A stretch of 64,000 nucleotides of DNA from Sutcliffiella cohnii (GTDB lineage Bacteria; Bacillota; Bacilli; Bacillales; Bacillaceae_I). The DNA lies in NCBI RefSeq assembly GCF_002250055.1, contig NZ_CP018866.1, positions 1,852,501-1,916,500 of the forward strand, given 5' to 3'. The position numbers were made by a program, and so were the translations under genes. The notes under the pieces are model-generated. The model did no database searches and was not told the origin of the DNA. It was given only the letters and a program-made list of their open reading frames with translations. Shown piece by piece: positions 1 to 9,475 of the stretch. Position 1 is the first letter of the stretch. Every line of letters begins with the position of its first letter.

Positions 1-1023
1 TTCTTTTAAATCTCCTAGTATAACTCCTTTTTCCGTAATAATTGCTGTAATATATTCATTCGGTGTTACATCAAAGGCTGGATTAAAAACAGAAACTCCG
101 TCTGGAGCAACTTTCACGCCAGCAATTGTCGTAACCTCTGTTTCACTTCGTTCCTCAATTGGAATTTCAGCTCCAGTTTTTAATGATATATCGAAAGTTG
201 ATAAAGGTGCAGCGACGTAAAAAGGAATGTTGAAATGTTTCGCTAAAATGGCCAAACCTAATGTACCGATTTTATTAGCTGTATCTCCGTTTGCAGTTAT
301 ACGGTCGGCACCAACGATAATAGCAGAAACTTGCTTAGCTATAATCGTATGGGCAGCCATATTATCGGTTATTAACGTCACATCCACACCAGCTTGTTGT
401 AACTCCCATGTTGTTAATCTAGCACCTTGTAAAACTGGTCTAGTTTCACATGCAAAAACAGAAAGTGGAAAATCCTTTTCTTTTGCAAGGTAAAAGGGAG
501 CTAAAGCAGTTCCGTATCGAGCCGTTGCGATAGAACCAGCATTACAAATGGTCATAACTTTATCGCCTTTTTGAAGTAAAGAGAGGGCGTTATCGCCAAT
601 TTGGTGGCAAACCGCTTCATCTTCCACTTGAATTTGTATCGCTTCGTGAACTATATTGGTTTTTGCTTCGTTTACAGATTTGCTATCATGTAAAACATTT
701 GTTAATCTTTCTAACGCCCAAAATAGGTTCACGGCTGTCGGGCGAGAACTCGCTAAATAAGCTATATCTTTAATGAAAAGATCTTTAAATTCATCCATAG
801 ACTCTACATTATATTGTTTAGTGGAAAGGGCTAACCCATATGCCGCTGCAATCCCAATCGCAGGCGCACCTCTAACTTTTAACGTAACGATTGCATCCCA
901 TACATCTTCAATCGTCTTTAATTGTACATAAACAGTTTCGTTCGGTAGCTTCTGCTGGTCTAATAGTTTTATATACGTATCTTTCCATTCGACAGAAATG
1001 GGAATGTTTCTTACAGTTGTCAT
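1..1023 (-). CDS. mtnA: S-methyl-5-thioribose-1-phosphate isomerase, 3' end cut by window
   Basis: Isomerises 5-methylthioribose 1-phosphate to the ribulose form in cytoplasmic methionine salvage. Reading the minus strand from the ATG at 1023 gives 341 uninterrupted codons to the window edge; MtnA proteins are about 350 residues, so only some ten residues are missing. Motifs seen are [14 protein letters not shown] near residue 50, the catalytic-Cys segment [15 protein letters not shown], and [17 protein letters not shown], all typical of the eIF2B-like aldose-ketose isomerase family. It lies 12 bp downstream of mtnK and should share its SAM riboswitch. Confidence 0.95.
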   Translation of the reverse strand, partial: MTTVRNIPISVEWKDTYIKLLDQQKLPNETVYVQLKTIEDVWDAIVTLKVRGAPAIGIAAAYGLALSTKQYNVESMDEFKDLFIKDIAYLASSRPTAVNLFWALERLTNVLHDSKSVNEAKTNIVHEAIQIQVEDEAVCHQIGDNALSLLQKGDKVMTICNAGSIATARYGTALAPFYLAKEKDFPLSVFACETRPVLQGARLTTWELQQAGVDVTLITDNMAAHTIIAKQVSAIIVGADRITANGDTANKIGTLGLAILAKHFNIPFYVAAPLSTFDISLKTGAEIPIEERSETEVTTIAGVKVAPDGVSVFNPAFDVTPNEYITAIITEKGVILGDLKE

Positions 1024-1035
1024 TATATCTACTCC

Positions 1036-2223
1036 TTATTGTTGTACATGTTGTAAGCTAACTTGGATGAAATCTTCAACAGAGTGAATATTGGCTCTAT
1101 TCAAAATAAAATATTTGCCAAGTTGCAGAGCTTTTGTTTTCGCTTTTAATCGTGTTTCTATGGAAGGGATGTTATCTAAATCGGCTACGTGAGCAAGGCC
1201 AATGGTACGACGAATTAATTCACAACCGGCATATCCAATTGTGTCTTCCAATATTGATTGAAAAACGTAGGACAAATATCCTTCAGTTTTCGTAAAATAT
1301 TCAACACTGTCTAAAGTCCATTGTTTTGTAAATTCAGTCGTAAAAACGTCCCAAGTCTTATTTATATGATCAAATAATACACCTTGCTTTTGTGGCTCTC
1401 TACTAAGGGCATTTACGATAAGGTTAGCAAAAAATTGACCAACATCGAACCCAATAGGACCGAAAAAAGCAAACTCTGGATCAATCACTTTCGTTTCATT
1501 ATTACTAGCAAAAATACTACCTGTGTGAAGATCCCCGTGTAGTAGAGCTTCACCATTTGTTAAAAATGAATATTTCAACTTTGCTACTTCAAGTTTAAGA
1601 GAAGAATCGTTCCAAATCTCGGATACGACAGGTAATAATTCACGCTCGAAATTATTCGTTTCACTATCATAAAATGGATCTGTAAACACTAAATCCTCTG
1701 TAATTTTACATAGTTCTGGGTTAGCGAATTGTTGCTGTAAAAGTTTTTTCTTTTGTTGATTTAAGCCGAAATCAGAAGTGTAAAATAGCGTTTTGGCTAA
1801 AAACTGTCCGATATGCTCTGATAGTAAAGGATAGTCTTCACCATTCATTAGGCCTTTTCTACTTATCGTTAAATGCGAAAGATCTTCCATAACAGTAATC
1901 GCTAAATGTTCATCCGTATAATAAACTGTTGGAACGAGCGAAGGAACGTGTTTGGCAGCTTCTTTTAATGAGTTACTTTCAATTTGAGCACGCTTTAAAG
2001 TAAGTGGCCAACTTTCCCCTACGACTTTTGCATAAGGCAATGCCTGCTTTATAATTACACCTTTGTTATTTTCGTCTGTAAGGTGGAAGACTAAGTTTAA
2101 GTTGCCGTCACCTATTTCTTTACAGTTTATGCTAGTGCTATTTTCAAAGAAATGTAGTTTAATTGCTAGTTCGATTGCAGTAGTTTCTGTTAATGGTTCG
2201 TACGTTTTAGTTAATGTTGTCAT
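1036..2223 (-). CDS. mtnK: 5-methylthioribose kinase
   Basis: Phosphorylates 5-methylthioribose, feeding MtnA. The 395-residue protein has the aminoglycoside-phosphotransferase-like fold signature: catalytic loop LLHGDLHTGSIF and the metal-binding segment VIDPEFAFFGPIGFDVG. Length fits the family. It is first in a two-gene mtnK-mtnA operon, preceded on its own strand by a SAM-I riboswitch and by a promoter of the TTGACA/TATGAT type. Confidence 0.96.
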   Translation of the reverse strand: MTTLTKTYEPLTETTAIELAIKLHFFENSTSINCKEIGDGNLNLVFHLTDENNKGVIIKQALPYAKVVGESWPLTLKRAQIESNSLKEAAKHVPSLVPTVYYTDEHLAITVMEDLSHLTISRKGLMNGEDYPLLSEHIGQFLAKTLFYTSDFGLNQQKKKLLQQQFANPELCKITEDLVFTDPFYDSETNNFERELLPVVSEIWNDSSLKLEVAKLKYSFLTNGEALLHGDLHTGSIFASNNETKVIDPEFAFFGPIGFDVGQFFANLIVNALSREPQKQGVLFDHINKTWDVFTTEFTKQWTLDSVEYFTKTEGYLSYVFQSILEDTIGYAGCELIRRTIGLAHVADLDNIPSIETRLKAKTKALQLGKYFILNRANIHSVEDFIQVSLQHVQQ

Positions 2224-2263
2224 TGTTTAACCCTCCATAAAAAGTGTGTAGGAGGCTTTCGTT

Positions 2264-2481
2264 AAAAAAATAACAAAAGCCTCTTTCCATATTGAAAGAG
2301 GCTTGAAGGTTCGATTCTTCGCACCTCTTATCTGCCAGAAAGTAATTTCTGCTGGATTTAGCACCGTGCCTTACGAAGCAAAAGCTTCGGCGTTCTATTA
2401 GAACGCCTTGTCTCACGACAATATTACGGTCGGTTGCTGGGTTTCATCGGGCCAATTCCCTCCACCTGCTCTTGATAAGAG
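2264..2481 (-). promoter_or_regulatory. SAM-I (S-box) riboswitch with terminator upstream of mtnK
   Basis: Read on the minus strand from 2481: P1 CTCTTATCAAGAG, the GGTGGAGGGA and CCGATGAAACCCAGCAACC core, GGTGCTAAATCCAGCAG, and the P1 3' side CAGATAAGAG near 2325-2335. An extended hairpin insert (GGCGTTCTAATAGAACGCC) lies in the variable P3 region. An intrinsic terminator follows (GCCTCTTTC/GAAAGAGGC, 2279-2302, then a T tract). In the S-box family SAM binding favours termination, so mtnKA should be expressed when SAM is scarce. Confidence 0.97.
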
Positions 2482-2539
2482 ATTCGTAGTAGTTAATACT
2501 ACGTTCGTATGTATTTTTGTAAAATATCACTTGGTGAGA

Positions 2540-2569
2540 ATCATAACTTGTAAAAGTAATAATTGTCAA
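2540..2569 (-). promoter_or_regulatory. Promoter for the mtnKA riboswitch transcript
   Basis: On the minus strand a perfect -35 TTGACA (2564-2569) is followed after 18 bp by TATGAT (2540-2545), about 60 bp upstream of the S-box. This is the expected housekeeping sigma-A layout. Confidence 0.7.
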
Positions 2570-2808
2570 GAAAATTTTTAAAAATAATGAAGTGTTTGTT
2601 ATTTTCTTTGCTCTTCAAAGATGAATTTAGCACATTAGCCCCACTCAGACGGTTTAAAATAATAAATGTTACTGTTATCGGAGCGAGAATGCTAATTTAC
2701 ATCAGATTTTAAGCGCAAATTGTCAACTTTCAAAAGTAAAAGACGGTTCTCTATGCAAGATGGATGAATTTTTTTACGTGCAATTTAGAAAGTGTGCATG
2801 ACGACTGA

Positions 2809-3105
2809 TTTTACTTAACAGCACTCGGAAATTACTTAACAACAATTCGAAATTACTTAACAGCACTCGGAAATTACTTAACAACAATTCGAAATTACAT
2901 AACAGCACTCGGAAATTACTTAACAACTATTCGAAATTACTTAACAGCACTCGGAAATTACTTAACAACAATTCGAAATTACTTAACAGCACTCGAAAAT
3001 TACTTAGCAACTACCCGAAATTACTTAACAGCAATGAGAAATTACATACAACTGTTCGAATATTTAACAGCAACCGAAAATTACTTGACAACTGCCCGAA
3101 TTTAT
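2809..3105. repeat. 21-bp tandem repeat array, two alternating variants, about 14 units
   Basis: The unit ATTACTTAAC plus an 11-base tail is repeated head to tail. The tail alternates mostly between AGCACTCGGAA and AACAATTCGAA, giving a 42-bp higher-order period. The first nine units are nearly identical; the last five drift (for example CTACCCGAA, AATGAGAA). The array sits between the divergent mtnK and csp promoters. One frame stays open across it (a repeating LLNSTRK/LLNNNSK) but it has no ATG and a TGA immediately upstream, so it is not called coding. The rest of the 2570-3135 interval shows nothing recognisable. Confidence 0.9.
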
Positions 3106-3135
3106 TTTTCTACTAGGTAAAATCGTTTGTATGTC

Positions 3136-3164
3136 TTGAACTTTTTCAATATTCCTGTTATTAT
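3136..3164 (+). promoter_or_regulatory. Promoter and long 5' UTR of the cold-shock gene
   Basis: A -35 TTGAAC (3136-3141), 17-bp spacer and -10 TATTAT (3159-3164) lie about 130 bp upstream of the cold-shock start. The long leader is characteristic of csp genes, whose translation is controlled by mRNA structure. A palindrome GGGTTAACCC sits just before the AAGGAGG ribosome binding site at 3284-3290. Confidence 0.6.
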
Positions 3165-3298
3165 AAAGTTATTATTTTTGTTCGTGAAAATAATGTGGAA
3201 AGTCAGAAATAATAGCAATTTCGTCTGGAAGTGTTTTGTGAACGAGCAAGAATAGTAATAAATTTTTACGTGGGTTAACCCGCAAGGAGGAACAAAAA

Positions 3299-3496
3299 AT
3301 GTTACAAGGTAAAGTAAAATGGTTTAACGCAGAAAAAGGTTTCGGTTTCATCGAAGTTGAAGGTCAAGACGACGTATTCGTTCACTTCTCTGCTATCCAA
3401 GGCGAAGGTTTCAAATCTTTAGAAGAAGGTCAAGAAGTTACTTTCGAAATCGTTGAAGGTGCTCGTGGACCTCAAGCTGCTAACGTTCAAAAATAA
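3299..3496 (+). CDS. Cold-shock protein (CspA/CspB family RNA chaperone)
   Basis: This 65-residue single cold-shock domain protein binds single-stranded RNA and DNA and melts mRNA structure. RNP1 (KGFGFIEV) and RNP2 (VFVHFSAI) are intact, and the N-terminus [16 protein letters not shown] is canonical. A strong AAGGAGG precedes the ATG, a long leader precedes that, and a terminator hairpin follows. It is monocistronic. Which of the several Bacillus paralogues it matches (CspB, CspC or CspD) cannot be settled by eye. Confidence 0.97.
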   Translation: MLQGKVKWFNAEKGFGFIEVEGQDDVFVHFSAIQGEGFKSLEEGQEVTFEIVEGARGPQAANVQK

Positions 3497-3514
3497 TAAT
3501 GCTAGCCAAATAAT

Positions 3515-3544
3515 AAAAGGACTCCAATTTTGGAGTCCTTTTTA
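3515..3544 (+). terminator. Intrinsic terminator of the cold-shock gene
   Basis: The hairpin AAGGACTCC/GGAGTCCTT is followed by a T run. Confidence 0.9.
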
Positions 3545-3756
3545 AGTTAATAAATATGTAACATAATAGGAACCATAAAGAATATAAACAGGAGGATTTT
3601 TCCACCGTGTTAGTAAAAGCAGTGGAAGGGGAGGGAACGCTCAACATACTCTCGTGAAAATCAAATGACTGAACGCGAAGAGAAACGAACTAACATACTA
3701 CTAGCCTATTTTCAGAATTGCCCCAAAGGTTTTTTAAAAATGTATACTATAAAAAT
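3545..3756. other. Intergenic interval without a convincing gene
   Basis: The gap contains CAGGAGG (3590-3596) ahead of a GTG-started 16-codon reading frame, and an imperfect TTCCAC/GTGGAA inverted repeat. Nothing here is recognisable as a gene; it may be a remnant between the two convergent terminators. Confidence 0.4.
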
Positions 3757-3792
3757 AAAAAAGCATTGCAACAATAACGCTACAATGCTTTT
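3757..3792 (-). terminator. Intrinsic terminator of mtnU
   Basis: Read on the minus strand, AAAGCATTG and CAATGCTTT pair around a 14-18 nt loop, followed by T residues. Confidence 0.75.
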
Positions 3793-3801
3793 AACATAGT
3801 A

Positions 3802-4587
3802 TTAATAATAACTAGGTTTCCGATCTTCGAATATCGGTATTTGCTTCCGAACCTTCTCCACTTTTTCTAAATCAATGTCACTAACAACGATTGCTTCGTC
3901 TTCCAAACCTTCCGCTAAAACTTCCCCCCATGGGTCGATAATCATTGAATGGCCAGCAAATACGTTATTAGGGTCCTTCCCAACACGGTTAGCTGCAACT
4001 ACATAGCATTGATTTTCAATAGCTCTAGCAATTAATAAAGCTCTCCAATGCTCGAGCCGTGATAATGGCCATTCCGCAACGACGAAAACCACTTTTGCGC
4101 CTCCCGTTGTATGGGTACGAATCCACTCAGGAAAGCGAATATCGTAACAAATAACTCCAGCGCAAGTTTCCCCATCTAGTTGAAATAATCCATCATTTTT
4201 TCCTGGTTGTAAGTATAGATGCTCATACATTAACTGAAACAAATGTAGCTTACTATATTCACCTACAATATCGCCTTCGTCGTTTACAGTGTACATGGTG
4301 TTATATGTACCTTTAGATGTATTTTTAGCAACGGAACCACCGACAATATGAACATTATGTTTTTTTGCTAACATTTGAAGTGTTTTTTTAGTAGTGTCAC
4401 CGTTATTGTCACCAATTTCGTCTAACCGGGTTAAATCGTACCCTGTCGTCCATAACTCTGGTAATACGATAATTTTAGGGCTATATTTCTGTACAGTTTC
4501 CATAATCAATTTTTCTACTTTTTTAACATTTTCTTGCGGTGAACCGAACGTTATATCAAACTGAATACAAGCTACTTTCCATGACAT
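3802..4587 (-). CDS. mtnU: Carbon-nitrogen hydrolase, omega-amidase type
   Basis: A nitrilase-superfamily amidohydrolase of 261 residues with the Glu-Lys-Cys triad visible as E44 (VLPELWTTG), K113 (YSKLHLF) and C147 (GVICYDIRFPEW). In Bacillus methionine salvage this position is taken by MtnU (YkrU), proposed to deamidate the 2-oxoglutaramate formed when MtnE uses glutamine as amino donor. It is transcribed divergently from mtnE, matching that role. Confidence 0.92.
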   Translation of the reverse strand: MSWKVACIQFDITFGSPQENVKKVEKLIMETVQKYSPKIIVLPELWTTGYDLTRLDEIGDNNGDTTKKTLQMLAKKHNVHIVGGSVAKNTSKGTYNTMYTVNDEGDIVGEYSKLHLFQLMYEHLYLQPGKNDGLFQLDGETCAGVICYDIRFPEWIRTHTTGGAKVVFVVAEWPLSRLEHWRALLIARAIENQCYVVAANRVGKDPNNVFAGHSMIIDPWGEVLAEGLEDEAIVVSDIDLEKVEKVRKQIPIFEDRKPSYY

Positions 4588-4693
4588 ATAAAAGTCCCCC
4601 TTTATTAGCCTTCGTCGTTTTCTGCTACCTGCATCTAATTTACAATTTATTATTCATTGTGTATAGCCCATTACAGAAAATTTCAAAAAACTC

Positions 4694-4722
4694 TTTACAT
4701 TTTGCTTTTAACATTATATGAT
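4694..4722 (+). promoter_or_regulatory. Promoter of mtnE
   Basis: A -35 TTTACA (4694-4699), 17-bp spacer and -10 TATGAT (4717-4722) lie 41 bp before the mtnE ATG. No S-box is present between this promoter and mtnE. Confidence 0.65.
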
Positions 4723-4763
4723 TTGTCACTAGTATTTCAACATTTTTTTAAGAAGGTGTACAA

Positions 4764-5939
4764 ATGAAAAACTTTAAACAATCAAAATTGTTACAAACGT
4801 TACCGAAACAATTTTTTGCATCCCTTGTTGAAAAGAGCGGAAAAGTAGTTGCATTAGGTCATGATGTCATTAACTTAGGACAAGGAAATCCGGATCAGCC
4901 AACACCGCAACATATTGTACAATCGATGCAAAATGCGGTATTGAAACCACAACATCATAAATATGCCCCATTTCGAGGCCATGATTTTTTAAAAGAGGCG
5001 GTTGCAGCATTTTATAAACGAGAATACGATGTAGTGTTAGATCCAGCAACAGAAATAGCTGTTCTTTTTGGCGGAAAAGCTGGATTAGTAGAGCTGCCCG
5101 TTTGTTTGCTTAATGAAGGTGACACCGTTTTAGTCCCTGATCCAGGCTATCCAGATTATTTGTCTGGAGTTGCGCTAGCAAAGGCAAACATGGAAGTAAT
5201 GCCACTTGAAGAGAAAAATAATTTTCTACCAAACTATCAAAATATCTCAGAATCTGTGCTGAAAGATGCAAAGTTAATGTTTTTAAACTATCCGAATAAT
5301 CCTACAGGTGCTATGGCAACAGCTGCTTTTTTTGAAGAAACAGTAGAGCTAGCAAATAAAAATAATATTTGTGTCGTTCATGATTTTGCATATGGCGCTA
5401 TCGGCTTTGAGGGGAATCGTCCAATTAGTTTTCTACAAACTGCTGGTGCTAAAAATGTTGGCGTAGAAATATATACCTTATCAAAAACATATAATATGGC
5501 AGGGTGGAGAGTCGGTTTTACCGTTGGGAATGCTAGTGTAATTGAAGCGATCAATTTACTTCAAGACCATCTATATGTGAGCCTTTTTAGTAGTATACAA
5601 GAAGCTGCTGCAACTGCGCTTTTAGACTCTCAACATTGTGTAGATGAATTAGTGGAAATGTATGAGGAGAGACGTAACGTTCTCGTAAACGGATTGAAAG
5701 AAATTGGTTGGGACGTTAATGCCCCACAAGGATCCTTTTTCGCATGGTTAAAAGTCCCTAATGGCTATACTTCTGAAAGCTTTTCTGATTACTTATTAGA
5801 AAATGCTCATATTGTCGTTGCACCAGGAATTGGCTTTGGATCATACGGTGAAGGTTATGTGAGAGTAGGGCTGTTAACAAGTACAGAAAGATTACAAGAA
5901 GCGGTTGATCGAATTAAAAAATTGCAATTATTTTCTTAA
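4764..5939 (+). CDS. mtnE: PLP aminotransferase of methionine salvage
   Basis: A fold-type I aminotransferase of 391 residues that transaminates 2-oxo-4-methylthiobutyrate to methionine as the last salvage step. The PLP lysine is K241 in YTLSKTYNMAGWRVG; NLGQGNPDQPTP and NYPNNPTGA are class I/II signatures. An AGAAGGTG ribosome binding site precedes the ATG. Its location between mtnU and the mtnW operon supports MtnE (YkrV) over a generic aminotransferase. Confidence 0.93.
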   Translation: MKNFKQSKLLQTLPKQFFASLVEKSGKVVALGHDVINLGQGNPDQPTPQHIVQSMQNAVLKPQHHKYAPFRGHDFLKEAVAAFYKREYDVVLDPATEIAVLFGGKAGLVELPVCLLNEGDTVLVPDPGYPDYLSGVALAKANMEVMPLEEKNNFLPNYQNISESVLKDAKLMFLNYPNNPTGAMATAAFFEETVELANKNNICVVHDFAYGAIGFEGNRPISFLQTAGAKNVGVEIYTLSKTYNMAGWRVGFTVGNASVIEAINLLQDHLYVSLFSSIQEAAATALLDSQHCVDELVEMYEERRNVLVNGLKEIGWDVNAPQGSFFAWLKVPNGYTSESFSDYLLENAHIVVAPGIGFGSYGEGYVRVGLLTSTERLQEAVDRIKKLQLFS

Positions 5940-5945
5940 TCACTG

Positions 5946-5974
5946 TTGACAAAAAAGATTACCAATGTCATAAT
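5946..5974 (+). promoter_or_regulatory. Promoter of the mtnWXBD leader
   Basis: TTGACA (5946-5951), 17-bp spacer and CATAAT (5969-5974) lie upstream of the second S-box. Confidence 0.7.
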
Positions 5975-6028
5975 CTCAACTAGATTTTCTATTTTTGTAA
6001 TAGTAAAAAAATGAATATATTACGTTTT

Positions 6029-6178
6029 CTTATCAAGAGCAGGTGGAGGGACTAGCCCGATGAAACCCGGCAACCGACTTATTTTTAAGCACGGTGCTAA
6101 ATCTTGCAGCTTTTTTAGCTGGGAGATAAGAGGATGTTAGGATACCTAACCTCTTCTTATTGGAAGAGGTTTTTATTT
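6029..6178 (+). promoter_or_regulatory. SAM-I (S-box) riboswitch with terminator upstream of mtnW
   Basis: The aptamer (6029 to about 6132) carries CTTATCAAGAG, GGTGGAGGGA, CCCGATGAAACCCGGCAACC, GGTGCTAAATCTTGCAG and GGGAGATAAGAGG. The expression platform is the terminator AACCTCTTC/GAAGAGGTT (6148-6171) followed by T residues. This copy is more compact than the mtnK copy and lacks its extended insert. Confidence 0.97.
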
Positions 6179-6242
6179 TGTATTTAATTCATTTTAAAGA
6201 GGTACAACAGCACAGTAATTTTTACAAAAGGGTGTGGAATAG

Positions 6243-7472
6243 ATGAGTGAAGTAATTGCTACATACTTAGTTCATGATGCGAAAGGGAATCTAGAAAGAA
6301 AAGCGGAAGGAATTGCACTTGGACTCACAGTTGGTTCTTGGACAGATTTACCAAAAGTAGACCAGGATCAGTTAAAAAAACATAAAGGTCGAGTAGTACA
6401 TGTTGAATATCTGCCAGAGGACGAAAAGGTTAACAGATATTTCGGTGAGAAGAGAACAAAAGGACTTATCAAAATTGCTTATCCATCACTTAATTTTTCT
6501 AATGACATTCCTGCCATTATCACTACAGTTTTTGGGAAGCTTTCTCTTGATGGAGAAATTAAATTACTTGATTTACAGTTTAGTGATGAACTAAAAAGAA
6601 GTTTTCCAGGACCGAAATTTGGTATTCAAGGTATTCGAGAAAAAACAGGTGTGTGGGAGCGTCCGTTTGTAATGAGTATTTTTAAAGGAGTATTAGGGCG
6701 TGATCTCGCCTTTTTACGAGACCAATTAAAAGAGCAAGCGTTAGGCGGAGTGGATTTTGTAAAAGACGATGAAATATTATTTGAAAATGAATTAACACCG
6801 TTTGAAAATAGAATAATTGCCGGTAAGGAAGTACTTCAAAATGTGTACGAACAAACAGGGCACCGTACGCTTTACGCGGTGAACATTACTGGTAGAACAT
6901 ATGAGTTAAGGGATAAGGCGAAAAGAGCGGTAGAACTTGGAGCTGACATGTTATTATTTAACGTTTTCTCCTATGGACTAGATTGTTTACAAAGTCTCGC
7001 AGAAGATAAAGATATCAAAATACCAATAATGGCCCATCCTGCATTTAGTGGTGCTTTAACACCTTCACCAGTTTACGGGGTTTCGTATGAGCTATTATTA
7101 GGTAAATTACTACGATATGCTGGGGCAGATTTTTCCCTTTTCCCTTCTCCTTATGGAAGTGTAGCGCTAAAAAAAGAGGCAACAATAAAAGTTGCAAAAG
7201 AGTTAACGAAAGAGGATCTTGTAAAAGCAAGCTTACCTGTCCCATCTGCTGGTATTCATCCTGGTTTAGTGCCGTTATTAATAAATGATTTTGGTCAAGA
7301 GTCAGTTATTAATGCTGGAGGCGGAGTACATGGGCACCCTGATGGAGCCGCTGGTGGTGCTAAAGCATTCCGTCAAGCTGTAGACGCCGTACTGGAAGGG
7401 AAAACGTTAGGAGAGGCAGCTGCAGAAAAAGAGGAATTACAGAAAGCATTACAGCTTTGGGGTGAAAAATAA
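6243..7472 (+). CDS. mtnW: 2,3-diketo-5-methylthiopentyl-1-phosphate enolase (RuBisCO-like protein)
   Basis: A RuBisCO-like protein (form IV) of 409 residues that enolises 2,3-diketo-5-methylthiopentyl 1-phosphate. The metal/carbamate segment is K174-D-D-E177 (GVDFVKDDE), and the phosphate-binding loop appears as [10 protein letters not shown] near the C-terminus. It is first gene of mtnWXBD, tightly coupled to mtnX, under S-box control. Confidence 0.96.
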   Translation: MSEVIATYLVHDAKGNLERKAEGIALGLTVGSWTDLPKVDQDQLKKHKGRVVHVEYLPEDEKVNRYFGEKRTKGLIKIAYPSLNFSNDIPAIITTVFGKLSLDGEIKLLDLQFSDELKRSFPGPKFGIQGIREKTGVWERPFVMSIFKGVLGRDLAFLRDQLKEQALGGVDFVKDDEILFENELTPFENRIIAGKEVLQNVYEQTGHRTLYAVNITGRTYELRDKAKRAVELGADMLLFNVFSYGLDCLQSLAEDKDIKIPIMAHPAFSGALTPSPVYGVSYELLLGKLLRYAGADFSLFPSPYGSVALKKEATIKVAKELTKEDLVKASLPVPSAGIHPGLVPLLINDFGQESVINAGGGVHGHPDGAAGGAKAFRQAVDAVLEGKTLGEAAAEKEELQKALQLWGEK

Positions 7473-7473
7473 G

Positions 7474-8145
7474 ATGACAACTTTAAAAAGACAACCTGTT
7501 ATTTTTTGTGATTTTGATGGAACTGTAACGAAGTCAGATAACATTATTGCAGCGATGAAGCAATTTGCACCTGATGAATGGGTTTCATTAAAGGATCAAG
7601 TGTTATCTCAACAAATTAGTATACAAGATGGAGTAGGGGAAATGTTTGCTTTACTTTCATCCAGTAAGAGGGAAGAGATTACTAACTTTATTGTGCAACA
7701 AGCGGAAATACGCGAAGGGTTCGACCGCTTCATTGCTTACGTAAAAGAGCAAGAGATCCCACTATATATTGTTTCTGGTGGAATCGACTTTTTCGTCAAG
7801 CCGTTATTAAAAGGACGGATTGAAGAGGAATATATCTATTGCAATAGAGCTGATTTTTCAAACGAGAATATTACTATAACTTGGCCACATAGTTGTGATG
7901 AACAATGTGATAACGATTGCGGCTGCTGCAAACCTTCCATCATTCGAAAAATTGCAAACGATACTTCATACAAAGTGGTTATTGGTGACTCCATCACGGA
8001 TCTACAAGCAGCTAAATTAGCAGATAAAGTGATTGCGAGAGATTTTTTAATAGAAAAATGCGAAGAAAATAAACTCGCTTATGAATCGTTCGAAACGTTC
8101 GATGATGTCATTTCCATACTACAACGACTGGAGGTTACGGTATGA
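7474..8145 (+). CDS. mtnX: 2-hydroxy-3-keto-5-methylthiopentenyl-1-phosphate phosphatase
   Basis: A HAD-superfamily phosphatase that removes phosphate from the MtnW product. DFDGTVT (nucleophile Asp) lies at the N-terminus and [10 protein letters not shown] supplies motif IV. A Cys-rich loop ([15 protein letters not shown]) is typical of MtnX. An in-frame GTG at 7462 overlaps mtnW, but GGGGTGA at 7459-7465 sits 8 bp before the ATG at 7474, so that ATG is preferred (223 residues). Its TGA overlaps the mtnB ATG. Confidence 0.93.
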   Translation: MTTLKRQPVIFCDFDGTVTKSDNIIAAMKQFAPDEWVSLKDQVLSQQISIQDGVGEMFALLSSSKREEITNFIVQQAEIREGFDRFIAYVKEQEIPLYIVSGGIDFFVKPLLKGRIEEEYIYCNRADFSNENITITWPHSCDEQCDNDCGCCKPSIIRKIANDTSYKVVIGDSITDLQAAKLADKVIARDFLIEKCEENKLAYESFETFDDVISILQRLEVTV

Positions 8146-8789
8146 GTCGTTATTTGCAAAAGTGGAATGAACTAGCGGATGTAAAGGATGAGTTTGCCGA
8201 AAGAGATTGGTTTCCAGGAACAAGTGGAAATTTGTCTATTAAAGTTTCAACAAACCCTCTAACATTTTTCGTAACAGCAAGTGGAAAGGATAAGCGAAAA
8301 CGTACAAGCGAGGATTTTTTGCTAGTAGATAAAAAAGGCGCACCCGCTGAAGAAACAAAATTAAAACCTTCAGCTGAAACGCAATTGCATGTTGAAGTTT
8401 ATAACAGAACTAATGCAGGAGCGGTATTTCACGTTCATACGATTGATAATAACGTTATATCGGAAATTTATAAAGAAGAAGGAAAAATAACGTTTAAAAG
8501 GCAAGAAATAATTAAAGCTTTAGGTTATTGGGAAGAGGATGCGGAGGTTTCTATTCCAATTATAAAAAATGATGCACATATTCCTACCCTTTCTCAACAG
8601 TTCTCTAAATACATTCATGGAGACAAAGGAGCGGTCCTTATATTAAACCATGGAATCACCGTATGGGGAGAAACGGCTTTTGAAGCAAAAAAATATTTAG
8701 AAGCTTGGGAGTTTTTGTTTTCTTACCATCTAAAATTGCTAGCTTTGCAAAATGTTCAAAAACAGTATCCGGTTATGCCAATTGCTTAA
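8142..8789 (+). CDS. mtnB: Methylthioribulose-1-phosphate dehydratase
   Basis: A class II aldolase-fold zinc enzyme of 215 residues that dehydrates methylthioribulose 1-phosphate upstream of MtnW in the pathway. Zinc ligands are visible as FHVHTID and [10 protein letters not shown], and the phosphate site as FPGTSGNLS and TASGKDK. ATGA overlap with mtnX indicates translational coupling. Confidence 0.95.
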   Translation: MSRYLQKWNELADVKDEFAERDWFPGTSGNLSIKVSTNPLTFFVTASGKDKRKRTSEDFLLVDKKGAPAEETKLKPSAETQLHVEVYNRTNAGAVFHVHTIDNNVISEIYKEEGKITFKRQEIIKALGYWEEDAEVSIPIIKNDAHIPTLSQQFSKYIHGDKGAVLILNHGITVWGETAFEAKKYLEAWEFLFSYHLKLLALQNVQKQYPVMPIA

Positions 8790-8831
8790 CTAGAACTGAA
8801 AAATATATAAAATTATTGAGGAGGAAATATA

Positions 8832-9368
8832 ATGGCACAAATTCGTTTACATGCAACTAATGAAAGAATTGAAAATGAGGAAAAAGTAGTAGCATTTTTA
8901 GAAAAGAATGAAGTAATTTACGAGAAATGGGACATTACAAAATTACCATCTAACTTAAAAGAAAAATATGCACTAACAGATGAGGAAAAAGAAGAAATTT
9001 TAGCTGTATTTGGAGAAGAAATTGCTGACATTTCAGAGCGTCGAGGTTATAAATCTAGTGATGTTATTTCTTTGTCTGATTCTACACCAAACTTAGATCA
9101 GTTATTAACCAATTTCCAACAGGAACATCATCATACAGATGATGAAGTTCGTTTTATCGTAAGCGGTCACGGGATTTTTGTAATTCAAGATAATGAAGGA
9201 AACTTCTTCGATGTTGAATTGCAGCCAGGTGATTTAATTTCAGTACCAGAAAATGTACGACACTACTTTACTTTAATGGAAGATCGTAAAGTAGTTGCTG
9301 TTCGCATCTTTGTTACAACAGAAGGTTGGGTTCCAATTTACGAAAAAGAAGAAGTTAATAGTAATTAA
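8832..9368 (+). CDS. mtnD: Acireductone dioxygenase
   Basis: A cupin of 178 residues that oxidises the acireductone to 2-oxo-4-methylthiobutyrate (iron form) or to an off-pathway product with CO (nickel form). Metal ligands lie in EHHHTDDEVRFIVSGHG and in VRHYF. It is last gene of the mtnWXBD operon, with AGGAGG 42 bp after mtnB and a terminator behind. Confidence 0.96.
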   Translation: MAQIRLHATNERIENEEKVVAFLEKNEVIYEKWDITKLPSNLKEKYALTDEEKEEILAVFGEEIADISERRGYKSSDVISLSDSTPNLDQLLTNFQQEHHHTDDEVRFIVSGHGIFVIQDNEGNFFDVELQPGDLISVPENVRHYFTLMEDRKVVAVRIFVTTEGWVPIYEKEEVNSN

Positions 9369-9436
9369 TTAGAAGTATATACGACTTGTTAATTAGCCTG
9401 AAAACCGATTAGGCGAAGCTAGACGTAAAAATTAGC

Positions 9437-9475
9437 AAAAACGCAAAGGGATCCATACCTTTTGCGTTTTTTTTG
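9437..9475 (+). terminator. Terminator of the mtnWXBD operon
   Basis: AAAACGCAAA and TTTGCGTTTT pair, then eight or more T residues. The rest of the interval up to 9787 holds nothing recognisable beyond A/T-rich promoter-like sequence. Confidence 0.9.

Noticed and set aside
227..493. 88-residue plus-strand frame
   Set aside because: It is antisense to mtnA, which has clear family motifs.
2207..2416. 69-residue minus-strand frame
   Set aside because: It reads through the SAM-I riboswitch RNA and is a by-product of that structure.
2809..3105. CRISPR array
   Set aside because: Units are contiguous at 21 bp with no unique spacers, and no cas genes are nearby.
2809..3110. Coding repeat protein (LLNSTRK/LLNNNSK)
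   Set aside because: No ATG, GTG or TTG start with a ribosome binding site; TGA lies just upstream of the array.
3606..3656. GTG-started 16-codon frame after AGGAGG
   Set aside because: Too short and without recognisable features; noted only as part of the intergenic interval.
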